The notes under the pieces were generated by a model. That model searched no databases. It worked only from the letters and a program-made list of their open reading frames with translations, and was not told the origin of the DNA. From the NCBI GenBank assembly GCA_947595925.1, contig CANQEV010000031.1, positions 1-37,874 on the forward strand: a stretch of 37,874 bases of DNA, in the 5' to 3' direction. Every line of letters begins with the position of its first letter. Positions within the stretch are counted from its first letter, which is position 1. A program made the translations under genes and the position numbers. Positions 8,445 to 16,333 of the stretch are shown one piece after another. This DNA comes from an uncultured Acetatifactor sp. GTDB lineage: Bacteria; Bacillota; Clostridia; Lachnospirales; Lachnospiraceae.

Positions 8445-11400
8445 ATGGACGGAATGAAAGGTTATCGGCTCATTTTGTTTCTGCTGGCGGGGATTTTGGC
8501 GTATGGGGCATTATGTTGTAAAGCGGAAGCGATTGGTTTTTATGAAAATCCGTACATTGTTATGTCGCCGGACGGACAGGCATGGACTGTCCCTGAAGAA
8601 CTGCCTTTTCCGGCGGACAGGACAGATTTGAATGCCCAGGCGTGCTGGTATCCATCCGGAGAAGAATTTATCACGGGAGTGGAATCCTCCCTCTCGCAGC
8701 TGGAAGAAGGAGAACACTATTATCGTTATGATCGAAAGGGACTTGTGCCGATCAAAAAATGGCAGGTCGCGCTTCGGGCCGCAAGGTGTATTCATGCGGA
8801 TTCTCTTTATTTTCATGGAAAAAAATATAGCGGTATCATATGCCGCAGAAATTACTATTCGGGATGGAACGCATGGTGCGCGGATTGTGGGGAACTGCTG
8901 GACTCCGGACTGATTTATATGAGCCGGGAGAAGATACGTCTCCTGGAAGAGATCGACTTGGACCTGGACTATTATTATGAATGTCCTGCCTGCGGAAATT
9001 TGGAGCAGGGCCGTCCCGTCAATCATAGATGTAAGGAGATTTCCGCAAACAGATATCAGGTAGTATACCGCGCCAATGCCGGCGACGCGTTAGGTTATAT
9101 GCATCCGGGATTTTACATGTATAACAACGCGGACATGTTTGAGGGGGTACCTGTCACGCCGGCCAAGACGCTCAGCGCAAACGTTTATACTCGAACAGGG
9201 TATCGTTTTATCGGTTGGAATACGGATCCTCAGGGCAAGGGCGATCATTTTGAAGACGGGCAGGAAATTTTCAACCTGACAACAGAAAATTATGACCCGG
9301 AAGGCGGAAAGGGAATCGTTACACTGTACGCCCAGTGGGAAAAAATATCCGGAACCCTGGCAGTAGATCCTGGAAAGGGACGCTTTCAAGGAAAGGCCGG
9401 CATCTCTGAGCTGAAAGCAAAGTATGGGGAGGAACTGCGGATATCGTCCGGTGACGTTGAGCCGCCTGCAGGGGCCTTGGTGCAGTTTGAAACATTTGGC
9501 GGAAACGCGATCCCGCCGGTCCGGGGAGGGTGCAGATTCCTCGGTTGGAAGCTGGAACAGCCGTCCAGGGGGATATTGCAGGGAGAGCTTTATCAATATC
9601 TGGGGGAAAACGGCGGTCGGGACAAAGTATCTGCGCTGTACCAGGAGGAAGGTATCAAGCTGCCGATGCCAGTGAGGCAGGGCTTCAGTTTTGGAGGATG
9701 GTATAAGGATCCGGAATGCAGGACTCCGGCGGGAGGTGCGGGAGATCTGTTTGTGTCGGAAGAGGACGTCACCCTCTATGCCTGCTGGGTGGAACTTGTG
9801 CTGGATGCGAAACTGAATCTGAAGGATCATGCCGGCAGGGGCGCTGTGGATTTGCAGTGGTTTCAGCCGGACGGGAACAGGAAGGTTTATCTCTTGTATC
9901 AAATGCGGGAAGGGGGTGCGTATCAAAAGATTTATGATGCGGCGGGGGAGGCGGAGGCCCCGGAACCTGTAAGTTATGATTATTCCGGAAAGGAGGAGAT
10001 ATATAAGGTGCCTCATTCCGGCTTTTATGAGTTGGAAACATTCGGCGCTCAGGGACAGTCTTATGCGTCTTTTAAAGGGGGAAAAGGGGGCAGTGCAGCC
10101 GGAAAATTTTATCTGGAAGAGGGAGATTCCCTGACGGTCCGCATTGGAGGACGGCAGGAATACGGCGTTGGAGGAGACGGACAGGGATACGGAAACGGAG
10201 GGGGAAGAACGGAGATTGTCTCCAAAAAACTGGGAACGCTTCTTGTCGCCGGGGGCGGCGGGGGAGCCTCGCCTGGCGGGAACGGCGGCGCGGGAGGCAT
10301 GGAAAACGGTCTCTGGAAGGAGGGCGGAGGAAAAGGTCAGGATGGCAGCGGAGGGGGCGGAGGAGGCTTCCTGGGCGGTCTTGCCGGAGAACGACAGGAA
10401 CACAGGCATGATGGCTCATGCCTGCACCATCATATAGGAGATGAAAAGAATGGCGGAAAATGTTATACGAGGAAGGAGATTGAGAAATCCTGCAACATAT
10501 ATGTTGTCGGACCGTCGAGATCAGGGATGACGGAGAATTGCATGCATTGTCTGACAAGCGGAAGGAACGGATATAATTCTCTGCGTCTGTACTGTTGGTC
10601 GCTGTACCATGAAAGCTGCGGGCAGCAGCCGGATTTCGGGTCCAACGGCTGGTGGGTCTGTGAGACCTGCGGTTACAGAGGATTTTGGTACGGTTCCGGA
10701 TCAAACCGTCCACAGGCTTCAAGCCACAAATATGTGAACGTGGCTTATCTCTTGAATTGTGACAGGAAATATGATTGCGAGGGAAAGGCTGCGGACAGAT
10801 ATTTCCCGTCCTATGGGGGGAGCAGTTATATTAAGAAAGAAGCTGCATGCAGTTATGAGCAGCGGGCCGGAATTCGGGAAGGCAACGGTTTTGCGCGGAT
10901 TCGACCGATCAATACGGGATTCCTGGAGGAAACGGAACTCTGTGGAGCGTCGGCACCGGATCTCAGGCCTCCCGCTAAAATTGAAGAAAGGACAATCCAA
11001 AAGAAAGCGGAGGGAAACGGCCGGATCGAGATTCAGTTTTCCGCTCCGCAGGACGAAGGTACCTTATATTATCATCAAGTCATGAGTTATCCCATTGGAT
11101 CTGAGAAGATGCTTTCTGCCTCTAACGTCACATGTACGGAGGTTGTCACGGGCGTTGCCGGATATTATTATCGTATGGATGACAGGGAAGAATGCGTGCT
11201 GACAGAGGAAAACGCGGACAACCGAGAAAATCTTTTGCGTGAACCCGTTCTTTTGGTCCGACTGCGGGAGAAGACAAGTTTTCTTCACATAGCGGCTGTG
11301 GATCGGGCCGGAAACGTGGGAGCGTGCGTGACTGTCAAAATATCGGAGGATGATCCGGAAACAGAGTGGAAATTGTCCACCGGACAGATGGAAGCGTGCG

Positions 11401-12548
11401 GTTCCTGGGAGGGGACGGACTATGGGAGCGTGCTGCCGGTCGACGGGAAAACCTATTATGTAAAAGCAGATGGAAACACTCCCTTTTTATTGCAGTACAG
11501 CGGAATGATGGATGGAAAGCCGAGGGCGGATTATCAGATCGACAGGGCTGTTTTTAACTTTTCTATAATGGAAGACAATGTAAAAGGACAGTATGCGGTG
11601 CTGCTTCCATCTGGAAATTTTGAAGAAGAGGAGACGACGGACGCGGGCCAATGGGGAAGAATAACGCAAGGAAAAGATCTTCTGGAGGCTTCCCTGTACG
11701 GAAAGGGTTTCAGAACGGAGAGGGGCCGGAAACTGGAAATCTGTCAGAGCTTTACCCTGGATCGGAAATATCATGGAAGAAGCCTGACCCTGACTCCGTC
11801 CATCGGCGCGGCCAATGGAAATCATATCGTTTCTTCTGATGAAGAGGAGGATAAGGGACATGGCATTATCCTGATTGGCGACGGGGAGCCGCCGGAAATC
11901 CATGGATTGGATTTGATGGACCAGAAGCTGATAGACAGGGAAAAAGACGGGGAATTGAAATTGGATTTATGGGCGGAAGACGATCTGAGCGGTGTGAGCA
12001 GCTTCAGCGCTACCTTGCTTAACCTGGATAACTATGGGGAAATTACATATTACCCAGGGGAGGACGGACACATTCACATTGTCCTGTCGGATGATTTGCC
12101 CATGTTCAGCGGAGATTTGAATCTGACGGTCCGCGCAAAGGATGGGGTTGGCAATGAGACAGTCTTGGAAAAAGGGGCTACGGAGTTTGGCCTTCGCGCT
12201 GAGATCGTAAAAATACTGCCGCCGCATACGCCGGAATTTAAGAGAGGGGAGTCCGGTGTGCTGAAGGTGACTGCCTGGGGATATGCGGACAGGCTGGAAA
12301 TCAGTTTCCCCGATGAGTTTGTCGCGGAGGATCCGTCACTGAATTATGTATTTACATATGACGTTCCTGTAGAAAAGCAGGAGGAAGCAATCCCTTTTAT
12401 GGTTCCTTTATATCTGCAGGACAGCAGAGAATACTCCGTCACTGTAAGGGCCTACAAAGGGGACAGGCTTTTGGAACGGCATCCGGCGTTCTGTACCCTG
12501 AGCGTTAATGATACGGTGTTAAACGAGCTTCGCACCCGGCTCAGGTAG
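8445..12548 (+). CDS. Giant secreted protein with InlB-type repeats and a glycine-rich domain, in the tad operon
   Basis: A 1367-residue exported protein with a signal peptide (likely cut after KAEA, residue 29). A CxxC-rich module sits at about 113-195. Three InlB B-repeat-like units follow (about 244-301, 344-379, 406-450; signature GYRFIGWNTDP). A glycine-rich domain (about 523-820) is split by a Cys/His-rich insert at about 651-786. Ig-like or fibronectin-like strands fill the C-terminal third, including AVDRAGNVG and AEDDLSGVSSF. No sorting motif or C-terminal membrane helix is visible, so it may be held by the pilus or released. ATG 8445 has AGGAGG upstream. Its place between cpaB and the prepilin peptidase suggests a pilus-associated adhesin; this is inference. 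Confidence 0.7.
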   Translation: MDGMKGYRLILFLLAGILAYGALCCKAEAIGFYENPYIVMSPDGQAWTVPEELPFPADRTDLNAQACWYPSGEEFITGVESSLSQLEEGEHYYRYDRKGLVPIKKWQVALRAARCIHADSLYFHGKKYSGIICRRNYYSGWNAWCADCGELLDSGLIYMSREKIRLLEEIDLDLDYYYECPACGNLEQGRPVNHRCKEISANRYQVVYRANAGDALGYMHPGFYMYNNADMFEGVPVTPAKTLSANVYTRTGYRFIGWNTDPQGKGDHFEDGQEIFNLTTENYDPEGGKGIVTLYAQWEKISGTLAVDPGKGRFQGKAGISELKAKYGEELRISSGDVEPPAGALVQFETFGGNAIPPVRGGCRFLGWKLEQPSRGILQGELYQYLGENGGRDKVSALYQEEGIKLPMPVRQGFSFGGWYKDPECRTPAGGAGDLFVSEEDVTLYACWVELVLDAKLNLKDHAGRGAVDLQWFQPDGNRKVYLLYQMREGGAYQKIYDAAGEAEAPEPVSYDYSGKEEIYKVPHSGFYELETFGAQGQSYASFKGGKGGSAAGKFYLEEGDSLTVRIGGRQEYGVGGDGQGYGNGGGRTEIVSKKLGTLLVAGGGGGASPGGNGGAGGMENGLWKEGGGKGQDGSGGGGGGFLGGLAGERQEHRHDGSCLHHHIGDEKNGGKCYTRKEIEKSCNIYVVGPSRSGMTENCMHCLTSGRNGYNSLRLYCWSLYHESCGQQPDFGSNGWWVCETCGYRGFWYGSGSNRPQASSHKYVNVAYLLNCDRKYDCEGKAADRYFPSYGGSSYIKKEAACSYEQRAGIREGNGFARIRPINTGFLEETELCGASAPDLRPPAKIEERTIQKKAEGNGRIEIQFSAPQDEGTLYYHQVMSYPIGSEKMLSASNVTCTEVVTGVAGYYYRMDDREECVLTEENADNRENLLREPVLLVRLREKTSFLHIAAVDRAGNVGACVTVKISEDDPETEWKLSTGQMEACGSWEGTDYGSVLPVDGKTYYVKADGNTPFLLQYSGMMDGKPRADYQIDRAVFNFSIMEDNVKGQYAVLLPSGNFEEEETTDAGQWGRITQGKDLLEASLYGKGFRTERGRKLEICQSFTLDRKYHGRSLTLTPSIGAANGNHIVSSDEEEDKGHGIILIGDGEPPEIHGLDLMDQKLIDREKDGELKLDLWAEDDLSGVSSFSATLLNLDNYGEITYYPGEDGHIHIVLSDDLPMFSGDLNLTVRAKDGVGNETVLEKGATEFGLRAEIVKILPPHTPEFKRGESGVLKVTAWGYADRLEISFPDEFVAEDPSLNYVFTYDVPVEKQEEAIPFMVPLYLQDSREYSVTVRAYKGDRLLERHPAFCTLSVNDTVLNELRTRLR

Positions 12549-12579
12549 GAGGTTTTCGGCAGACAGGGGAAAGAGGTGA

Positions 12580-13077
12580 ATGAGAATCGGGGGAAAAAAT
12601 TTCGTGCAGTGTGTGTTGGTTTTGTTCTTTGCGGCGGCGCTCGGCCATGCCGCCGCAATGGACAGAAAGTATCAAAGGGTGAGGCGCGGTATCTGGCTGT
12701 GGACCGGCGCTGCGGCGGCGTTCCTGTTTGTCGTCAGGGCGGATGAGAGGCTGGAGGAATATTCGGGCGCGATCCCGGGGATCCTATGTTTTATTTTGCT
12801 GCAGTTTACATTGTTTGCTAAACTGTATGGCCTGGCCGACTGTTTTGCGTTTTCCTGCTGCGGTATTTTTATAGGGGCGTTCGGGGGCGGCCTGCGGGAG
12901 TGCCTTCTCCATATGCTTCTCAGCACGGGTATTTTAGGCACCGTGCAATTCTGCAGGGGAAATGTGAACCGGTCTGGAAATCTAAAGGAACCGAAAGCGT
13001 TCATTCCTTACATTGCCGTAGCCCTGCCGGTTATAGTCCTGTGGCTGGCCCGGCGTGAATTGGGAGTAACATTCTGA
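12580..13077 (+). CDS. Small prepilin peptidase (A24, TadV/CpaA-like), divergent
   Basis: A 165-residue polytopic membrane protein with about five hydrophobic segments. A24 aspartyl peptidases need two aspartates: one after the first membrane segment in a D-x-R-x(n)-R-x-I/P context and one in a GxGD motif. Here MDRKYQRVRRGI places D28 and GLADCFAF places D87, matching both positions although the second motif reads LAD rather than GD. It is the last gene of the tad operon and would process the Flp1-like and TadE-like prepilins. ATG 12580 has AGAGGTGA directly upstream. The assignment comes from aspartate placement, topology and context. Confidence 0.6.
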   Translation: MRIGGKNFVQCVLVLFFAAALGHAAAMDRKYQRVRRGIWLWTGAAAAFLFVVRADERLEEYSGAIPGILCFILLQFTLFAKLYGLADCFAFSCCGIFIGAFGGGLRECLLHMLLSTGILGTVQFCRGNVNRSGNLKEPKAFIPYIAVALPVIVLWLARRELGVTF

Positions 13078-13149
13078 AGGGGACTTTAATCGCGCGGGAG
13101 AGCAGAAGAGAAATCGGACGGAATTAGGAAAACTTAAGAATTTGTTCTC

Positions 13150-13178
13150 TTGAGAAAAAACACGAAATATCGTATATT
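13150..13178 (+). promoter_or_regulatory. Promoter of the XRE-type regulator gene
   Basis: TTGAGA (13150-13155) and TATATT (13173-13178) have 17-base spacing. The implied start near 13185 rules out translation from the in-frame TTG at 13150 and supports the ATG at 13222. Confidence 0.65.
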
Positions 13179-13179
13179 T
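13165..13179. promoter_or_regulatory. Dyad AAATAT-N3-ATATTT over the -10 box (operator candidate)
   Basis: AAATAT (13165-13170) and ATATTT (13174-13179) are perfect inverted halves with a 3-base spacer, overlapping the -10 hexamer. This geometry suits a dimeric HTH repressor, possibly the downstream gene product acting on itself. Confidence 0.4.
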
Positions 13180-13221
13180 GTAGCAAAGAATGAGTCGATG
13201 GGCAGATCGGAGGTTGAGAGG

Positions 13222-13575
13222 ATGACGAGAGCTGAGATTCTGAAACATGAGATTTTAAGGCAGTACCGCAGTGTGAGGGCCTTCGCGCTGGATATGGAAA
13301 TCCCATACAGCACGCTTGTGACGGCACTGGAGAGAGGGATAGAGGGAATGGCGTATGACACTGTGATCCGGATCTGCGATAAGCTCTGCCTGAACCCGGT
13401 GGATTTCAGTTCATTGGAGAGAGGGGCCTATCTGGGGAATAAGCTTCTGGAGAACCGGGTTATGCAGAAATATCTGAAGCTGAATGAAGAGGGCAGGGCA
13501 AAAATTCTGGATCTGATGGACGATTTTGCCCAGATGGATAAATATAAATGCAGCGCTCCTAAAAAAGCAAAATAG
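13222..13575 (+). CDS. XRE-family helix-turn-helix regulator
   Basis: A 117-residue DNA-binding protein. Residues about 8-62 fit a Cro/C1-type HTH: RSVRAFALDMEIPYSTLVTA forms the helix-turn-helix, and DTVIRICDKLCLNPVDF is the typical fourth and fifth helices. The C-terminal part contains LNEEGRAKILDLMDDFA, common in clostridial XRE regulators. CGGAGG at 13208-13213 supports the ATG at 13222. It has its own promoter with an overlapping dyad and lies between the tad operon and the convergent FliD-like gene, so it could control itself or either neighbour. The target is not known. Confidence 0.75.
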   Translation: MTRAEILKHEILRQYRSVRAFALDMEIPYSTLVTALERGIEGMAYDTVIRICDKLCLNPVDFSSLERGAYLGNKLLENRVMQKYLKLNEEGRAKILDLMDDFAQMDKYKCSAPKKAK

Positions 13576-13633
13576 ACAGGGAATGTCCATTGCCGGAGAA
13601 CTCCGGGCAGGGATCCGAGTTGGGACGGGACAC

Positions 13634-13669
13634 AAAAAAGGCTTCTTCAGGAGATCGGAGAAGCCTTTT
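13634..13669. terminator. Bidirectional terminator between convergent genes
   Basis: An A-run, then GGCTTCT (13640-13646) paired with AGAAGCC (13659-13665), then TTTT. The A/T flanks make it usable from both strands: for the XRE gene on plus and for the FliD-like gene on minus, whose stop codon begins one base away. Confidence 0.8.
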
Positions 13670-14965
13670 CTAACAGTAGAAGTTGAACATCATGCCGCTG
13701 TAATTGCTGGTGTTGTAGGGGCTGACGAAATTGTGCCCCGGGTTCTTGTAGGCGACGATCGTCTTATCTACATAATCCATAGGATTCAAAGAAATCTGAT
13801 CGCTCTTTTTTAACAGCGACTGGGTGAAATTCTTTAGGTAGTCGAAGGAACCGCCGCTGTCCTGGGTCTGTTGGGCCGCCCGCCTGAGCAGATCGGCGTC
13901 AATGGAGATCGTACCCTCATCGGAGAGGTTCAGGCCGATGGACTCCATTTCGTTGCTGTATTTTCCGGCGATGTTTTTCATTTCCCGGAGAAGCGCCTTG
14001 CTGCGGGACTGCGTTTCCAGGTAGGAGGAGGCGGCTTTGATGAAATCGTTGTAGCCTCCGATCAGATGCCGGATATTGTCAGTCATGGATTCCACGTCGT
14101 TTTTCAGACCGATGGTTGCCGGACTGCCTTCAGGACTCAGGGCCTTGAGCTCTACTTCGAACAACTTTCCGACGGTAAAATGATTGGCGGAAGCGGTGCG
14201 TTCCTCGCCGTTGATCTTAAAGGCGGCGTCTGCAGCTTCCCGGGAGGTATAGTTCAAACCGAAGTACTGCACGGTCCCCTTGGTCTTGCTGGTGCGTTCG
14301 TCGCTGACGGAGAAAATCTGATTCTTTCCGTCAGGGAGTCCGGAGGATTCGGAGGTCAGGCTGAGGGAAGTCCGCTGTTCCTCCTCCAGAACGGACGCCT
14401 TGATCCCGATGGAAGAGTTGTTGATCAGCTTTGCCAGCCGCTCCTGAACTTCCCGGTTGGTCTCTCCCTCCCCTATAGAGAACTGGAACTCATAGTTCAT
14501 ATTGTTGATGGAGATGTCGAAAGAATACGTGTCGGGCTTTAAGGCGACAACGCCTTCCGGCAGGAACAATCCCATATTTTCCTGGGAAGTGGCCAGGTTT
14601 TCTACCTCGATGGAAAACCCTTCCGGCGTTCCCGAAGGAAGATCTTCGCCGATAAAGTTGGCGGACACTATGTCGGGGGCGCTGGAATAGGCGCTTTTCT
14701 TTTGAAGGGATTCCGATCCCTCCAGCCCGCCCAGCCAGGCGATGGTGTTGTGCAGTTCCCGGGCGCTTTCTTTCAGATTTACGGCATAACTCTGTACGTC
14801 CCTGCTTGTCGTAGGAAGATACCAGGGGGCTTCTTTATTTAATTTGACAATGGAATTGTAGACGCTGCGAAGTTCACTCTTTTTATGAGTGTCATAGCGG
14901 GTCAGAGATTTCGGGGTATATGTGGTCAGATAGTTATTATATACCGTATTCAATACAGAACTCAT
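13670..14965 (-). CDS. FliD-like (flagellar cap/hook-associated 2-like) protein
   Basis: A 431-residue protein. A helical N-terminus (about 1-80) precedes a flagellin-IN-type motif (about 147-208, TYSFDISINNMNYEFQFSIGEGET). A FliD C-terminal-like helical region spans about 290-395 and includes LIGGYNDFIKAAS and LLREMKNIAGKYSNEMESIGLNLSDEG in two stretches. FliD caps the flagellar filament and helps flagellin fold. No other flagellar gene is in the window, so it could be a remnant, a satellite of a distant flagellar locus, or a cap-like protein with another role. The start at 14965 has AGGAGG 7 bases upstream, and the promoter and a hairpin lie in the leader. No signal peptide is visible, in line with type III-style export. 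Confidence 0.65.
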   Translation of the reverse strand: MSSVLNTVYNNYLTTYTPKSLTRYDTHKKSELRSVYNSIVKLNKEAPWYLPTTSRDVQSYAVNLKESARELHNTIAWLGGLEGSESLQKKSAYSSAPDIVSANFIGEDLPSGTPEGFSIEVENLATSQENMGLFLPEGVVALKPDTYSFDISINNMNYEFQFSIGEGETNREVQERLAKLINNSSIGIKASVLEEEQRTSLSLTSESSGLPDGKNQIFSVSDERTSKTKGTVQYFGLNYTSREAADAAFKINGEERTASANHFTVGKLFEVELKALSPEGSPATIGLKNDVESMTDNIRHLIGGYNDFIKAASSYLETQSRSKALLREMKNIAGKYSNEMESIGLNLSDEGTISIDADLLRRAAQQTQDSGGSFDYLKNFTQSLLKKSDQISLNPMDYVDKTIVAYKNPGHNFVSPYNTSNYSGMMFNFYC

Positions 14966-15016
14966 TGTCACGCCTCCTTTCTTCCTTGAAATTCTGGTGA
15001 CAAGCAGATAGTTGGG

Positions 15017-15039
15017 GACGCCAATATCCATTTGGCGTC
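15017..15039 (-). promoter_or_regulatory. Leader hairpin of the FliD-like gene with GGA in the loop (possible CsrA site)
   Basis: On the minus strand GACGCCAA and TTGGCGTC form a perfect 8-bp stem with the loop ATGGATA. An ANGGA loop on a short stem is the form bound by CsrA, which represses flagellin mRNA in Firmicutes. No T-run follows, so it is not a terminator. CsrA control is an inference. Confidence 0.4.
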
Positions 15040-15068
15040 AAAAAATACCATCCCACTTTTATGCGTAC

Positions 15069-15097
15069 ATCATAGCATATTTTCTTAGGAGATTCAA
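15069..15097 (-). promoter_or_regulatory. Promoter of the FliD-like gene (minus strand)
   Basis: Read on the minus strand: TTGAAT (15097-15092), 17 bases, TATGAT (15074-15069) with an extended TGC before it. This looks like a sigma-A promoter, not a sigma-28 (FliA) flagellar promoter. The remainder of the 14966-15307 gap is AT-rich leader sequence for the two divergent units. Confidence 0.6.
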
Positions 15098-15201
15098 TAG
15101 CTTTCAAAAGAAATTTTAAGAAAAAATTGAACAAAAATTCTTTCCCGGCCGCCCGAAGTTTCGGCGGAAATTCCCGAGGCGGCGCGAAATGTAAAAAAGA
15201 G

Positions 15202-15230
15202 TTGACGCGGGAGCGTTTCTGTGTTATAGT
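15202..15230 (+). promoter_or_regulatory. Promoter of the rpmG-secE-nusG unit
   Basis: TTGACG (15202-15207), 17-base spacer, TATAGT (15225-15230) preceded by TGT (extended -10). It is strong and well placed for the translation-machinery cluster. An eight-T run follows at about 15256 in the leader. Confidence 0.75.
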
Positions 15231-15307
15231 GACTAGGCGAGATGAATTTTGGCTCTTTTTTTTTGACTTAAAATATCGTTGATGAAGAATACGTGGAGGT
15301 AGAGAAA

Positions 15308-15457
15308 ATGCGTACAAAAATCACTTTGGCATGCACCGAGTGCAAGCAGCGTAACTACAATACGACTAAGGATAAGAAGACTCATCCCGACAGGATGGAG
15401 ATCAAGAAGTACTGCAGATTCTGCAGAACGCATACGCTTCACAAGGAAACCAAGTAA
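15308..15457 (+). CDS. rpmG: 50S ribosomal protein L33
   Basis: A 49-residue protein of the large ribosomal subunit. The sequence [17 protein letters not shown] and a second CRFC pair give the four cysteines (C9, C12, C36, C39) of the zinc-binding form of L33. It starts the conserved rpmG-secE-nusG order, with secE beginning 30 bases after its stop. GGAGG lies just upstream of ATG 15308. Confidence 0.95.
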   Translation: MRTKITLACTECKQRNYNTTKDKKTHPDRMEIKKYCRFCRTHTLHKETK

Positions 15458-15487
15458 AAGCGCTCTATTTCATTAAGGAGGTCATAG

Positions 15488-15691
15488 ATGGGAGATCCCG
15501 CAGAAAAGCAGGCTAAGCCCAGCTTCTTTAAAGGGCTGCAGTCTGAATTTAAGAAAATCACATGGCCTGACAGACAATCTGCGCTGAAGCAGTCCGCAGC
15601 GGTGGTGGGCGTCACGATCGTGCTGGGACTTATTATCGCCATATTGGACTATGTAGTGAAATATGGAGTAAATTTCTTGACATCATTATAG
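15488..15691 (+). CDS. secE: Preprotein translocase subunit SecE
   Basis: A 67-residue membrane subunit of the SecYEG channel that clamps the two halves of SecY. The family motif FKKITWPDR precedes one membrane helix (about residues 38-60), the short single-helix form usual in Firmicutes. AGGAGG lies upstream of ATG 15488. It lies between rpmG and nusG with short gaps, so the three genes are cotranscribed. Confidence 0.95.
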   Translation: MGDPAEKQAKPSFFKGLQSEFKKITWPDRQSALKQSAAVVGVTIVLGLIIAILDYVVKYGVNFLTSL

Positions 15692-15706
15692 AGCGGGGGA
15701 GATTGT

Positions 15707-16234
15707 ATGGCAGACGCGAAGTGGTATGTGGTTCATACCTATTCTGGGTATGAGAATAAGGTCAAGGCCAATATTGAGAAGACGATTGAGAACAATCCTC
15801 AGCTTGCCGAACAGATCCTGGAGGTCAGGGTTCCCCTGGAGGACGTGGTCGAGGTGAAGAACGGCGTGAAGAAGACCGTTCAGAAAAAACTGTTCCCGGG
15901 GTATGTGCTTCTCAACATGGATATGAACGATGATTCCTGGTACGTCGTACGGAACACCAGGGGCGTGACGGGTTTTGTAGGGCCGGGAAGCAAACCGGTT
16001 CCGCTCACGGACGCGGAGATCAAGTCGCTGGGGATCCTGGCAAAGACGGAAAATATCTCCATCGATTTTGCCGAAGGGGATACCATTGCAGTGGTGGCCG
16101 GGGTATGGAAGGATACCGTCGGCGTTGTGCAGAAACTGGATATGGGGAAGCAGACGGCTACGATCAACGTCGAACTCTTTGGCAGGGAGACGCCTGTGGA
16201 GATCAGTTTCGCGGAAGTGAGGAAAATGTATTAA
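15707..16234 (+). CDS. nusG: Transcription termination/antitermination factor NusG
   Basis: A 175-residue transcription factor that binds RNA polymerase and links it to Rho or the ribosome. The N-terminal NGN domain (MADAKWYVVHTYSGYENKV through about 110) and C-terminal KOW domain (about 120-175) are complete. The length is normal for Firmicutes without an inserted domain. GGGGGAG lies upstream of the start. It follows secE by 15 bases and precedes rplK. Confidence 0.95.
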   Translation: MADAKWYVVHTYSGYENKVKANIEKTIENNPQLAEQILEVRVPLEDVVEVKNGVKKTVQKKLFPGYVLLNMDMNDDSWYVVRNTRGVTGFVGPGSKPVPLTDAEIKSLGILAKTENISIDFAEGDTIAVVAGVWKDTVGVVQKLDMGKQTATINVELFGRETPVEISFAEVRKMY

Positions 16235-16236
16235 GG

Positions 16237-16266
16237 ATATTTTTCAGGGCTTGCCCTGTAAAATAT
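16237..16266. other. Intergenic hairpin between nusG and rplK
   Basis: CAGGG/CCCTG with a CTTG loop extends through one mismatch into a 7-bp A/T stem. No T-run follows, so read-through is expected; it may be an RNA-processing site or partial attenuator. Confidence 0.5.
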
Positions 16267-16333
16267 AGAGTGGGAGCAGGAACGATTTTTTCTGTGCCCT
16301 GCGCCGAGTTACCACATTATAGGAGGTGCCAAT

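Noticed and set aside
8445..8530. Possible lipoprotein signal from two cysteines in the leader of the giant secreted protein.
   Set aside because: The residues before the cysteines (GAL) do not fit a lipobox; an ordinary signal peptidase site fits better.
9090..10409. A 439-codon minus-strand open frame opposite the giant secreted protein.
   Set aside because: It is antisense to a well-supported domain-containing gene and has no start signal.
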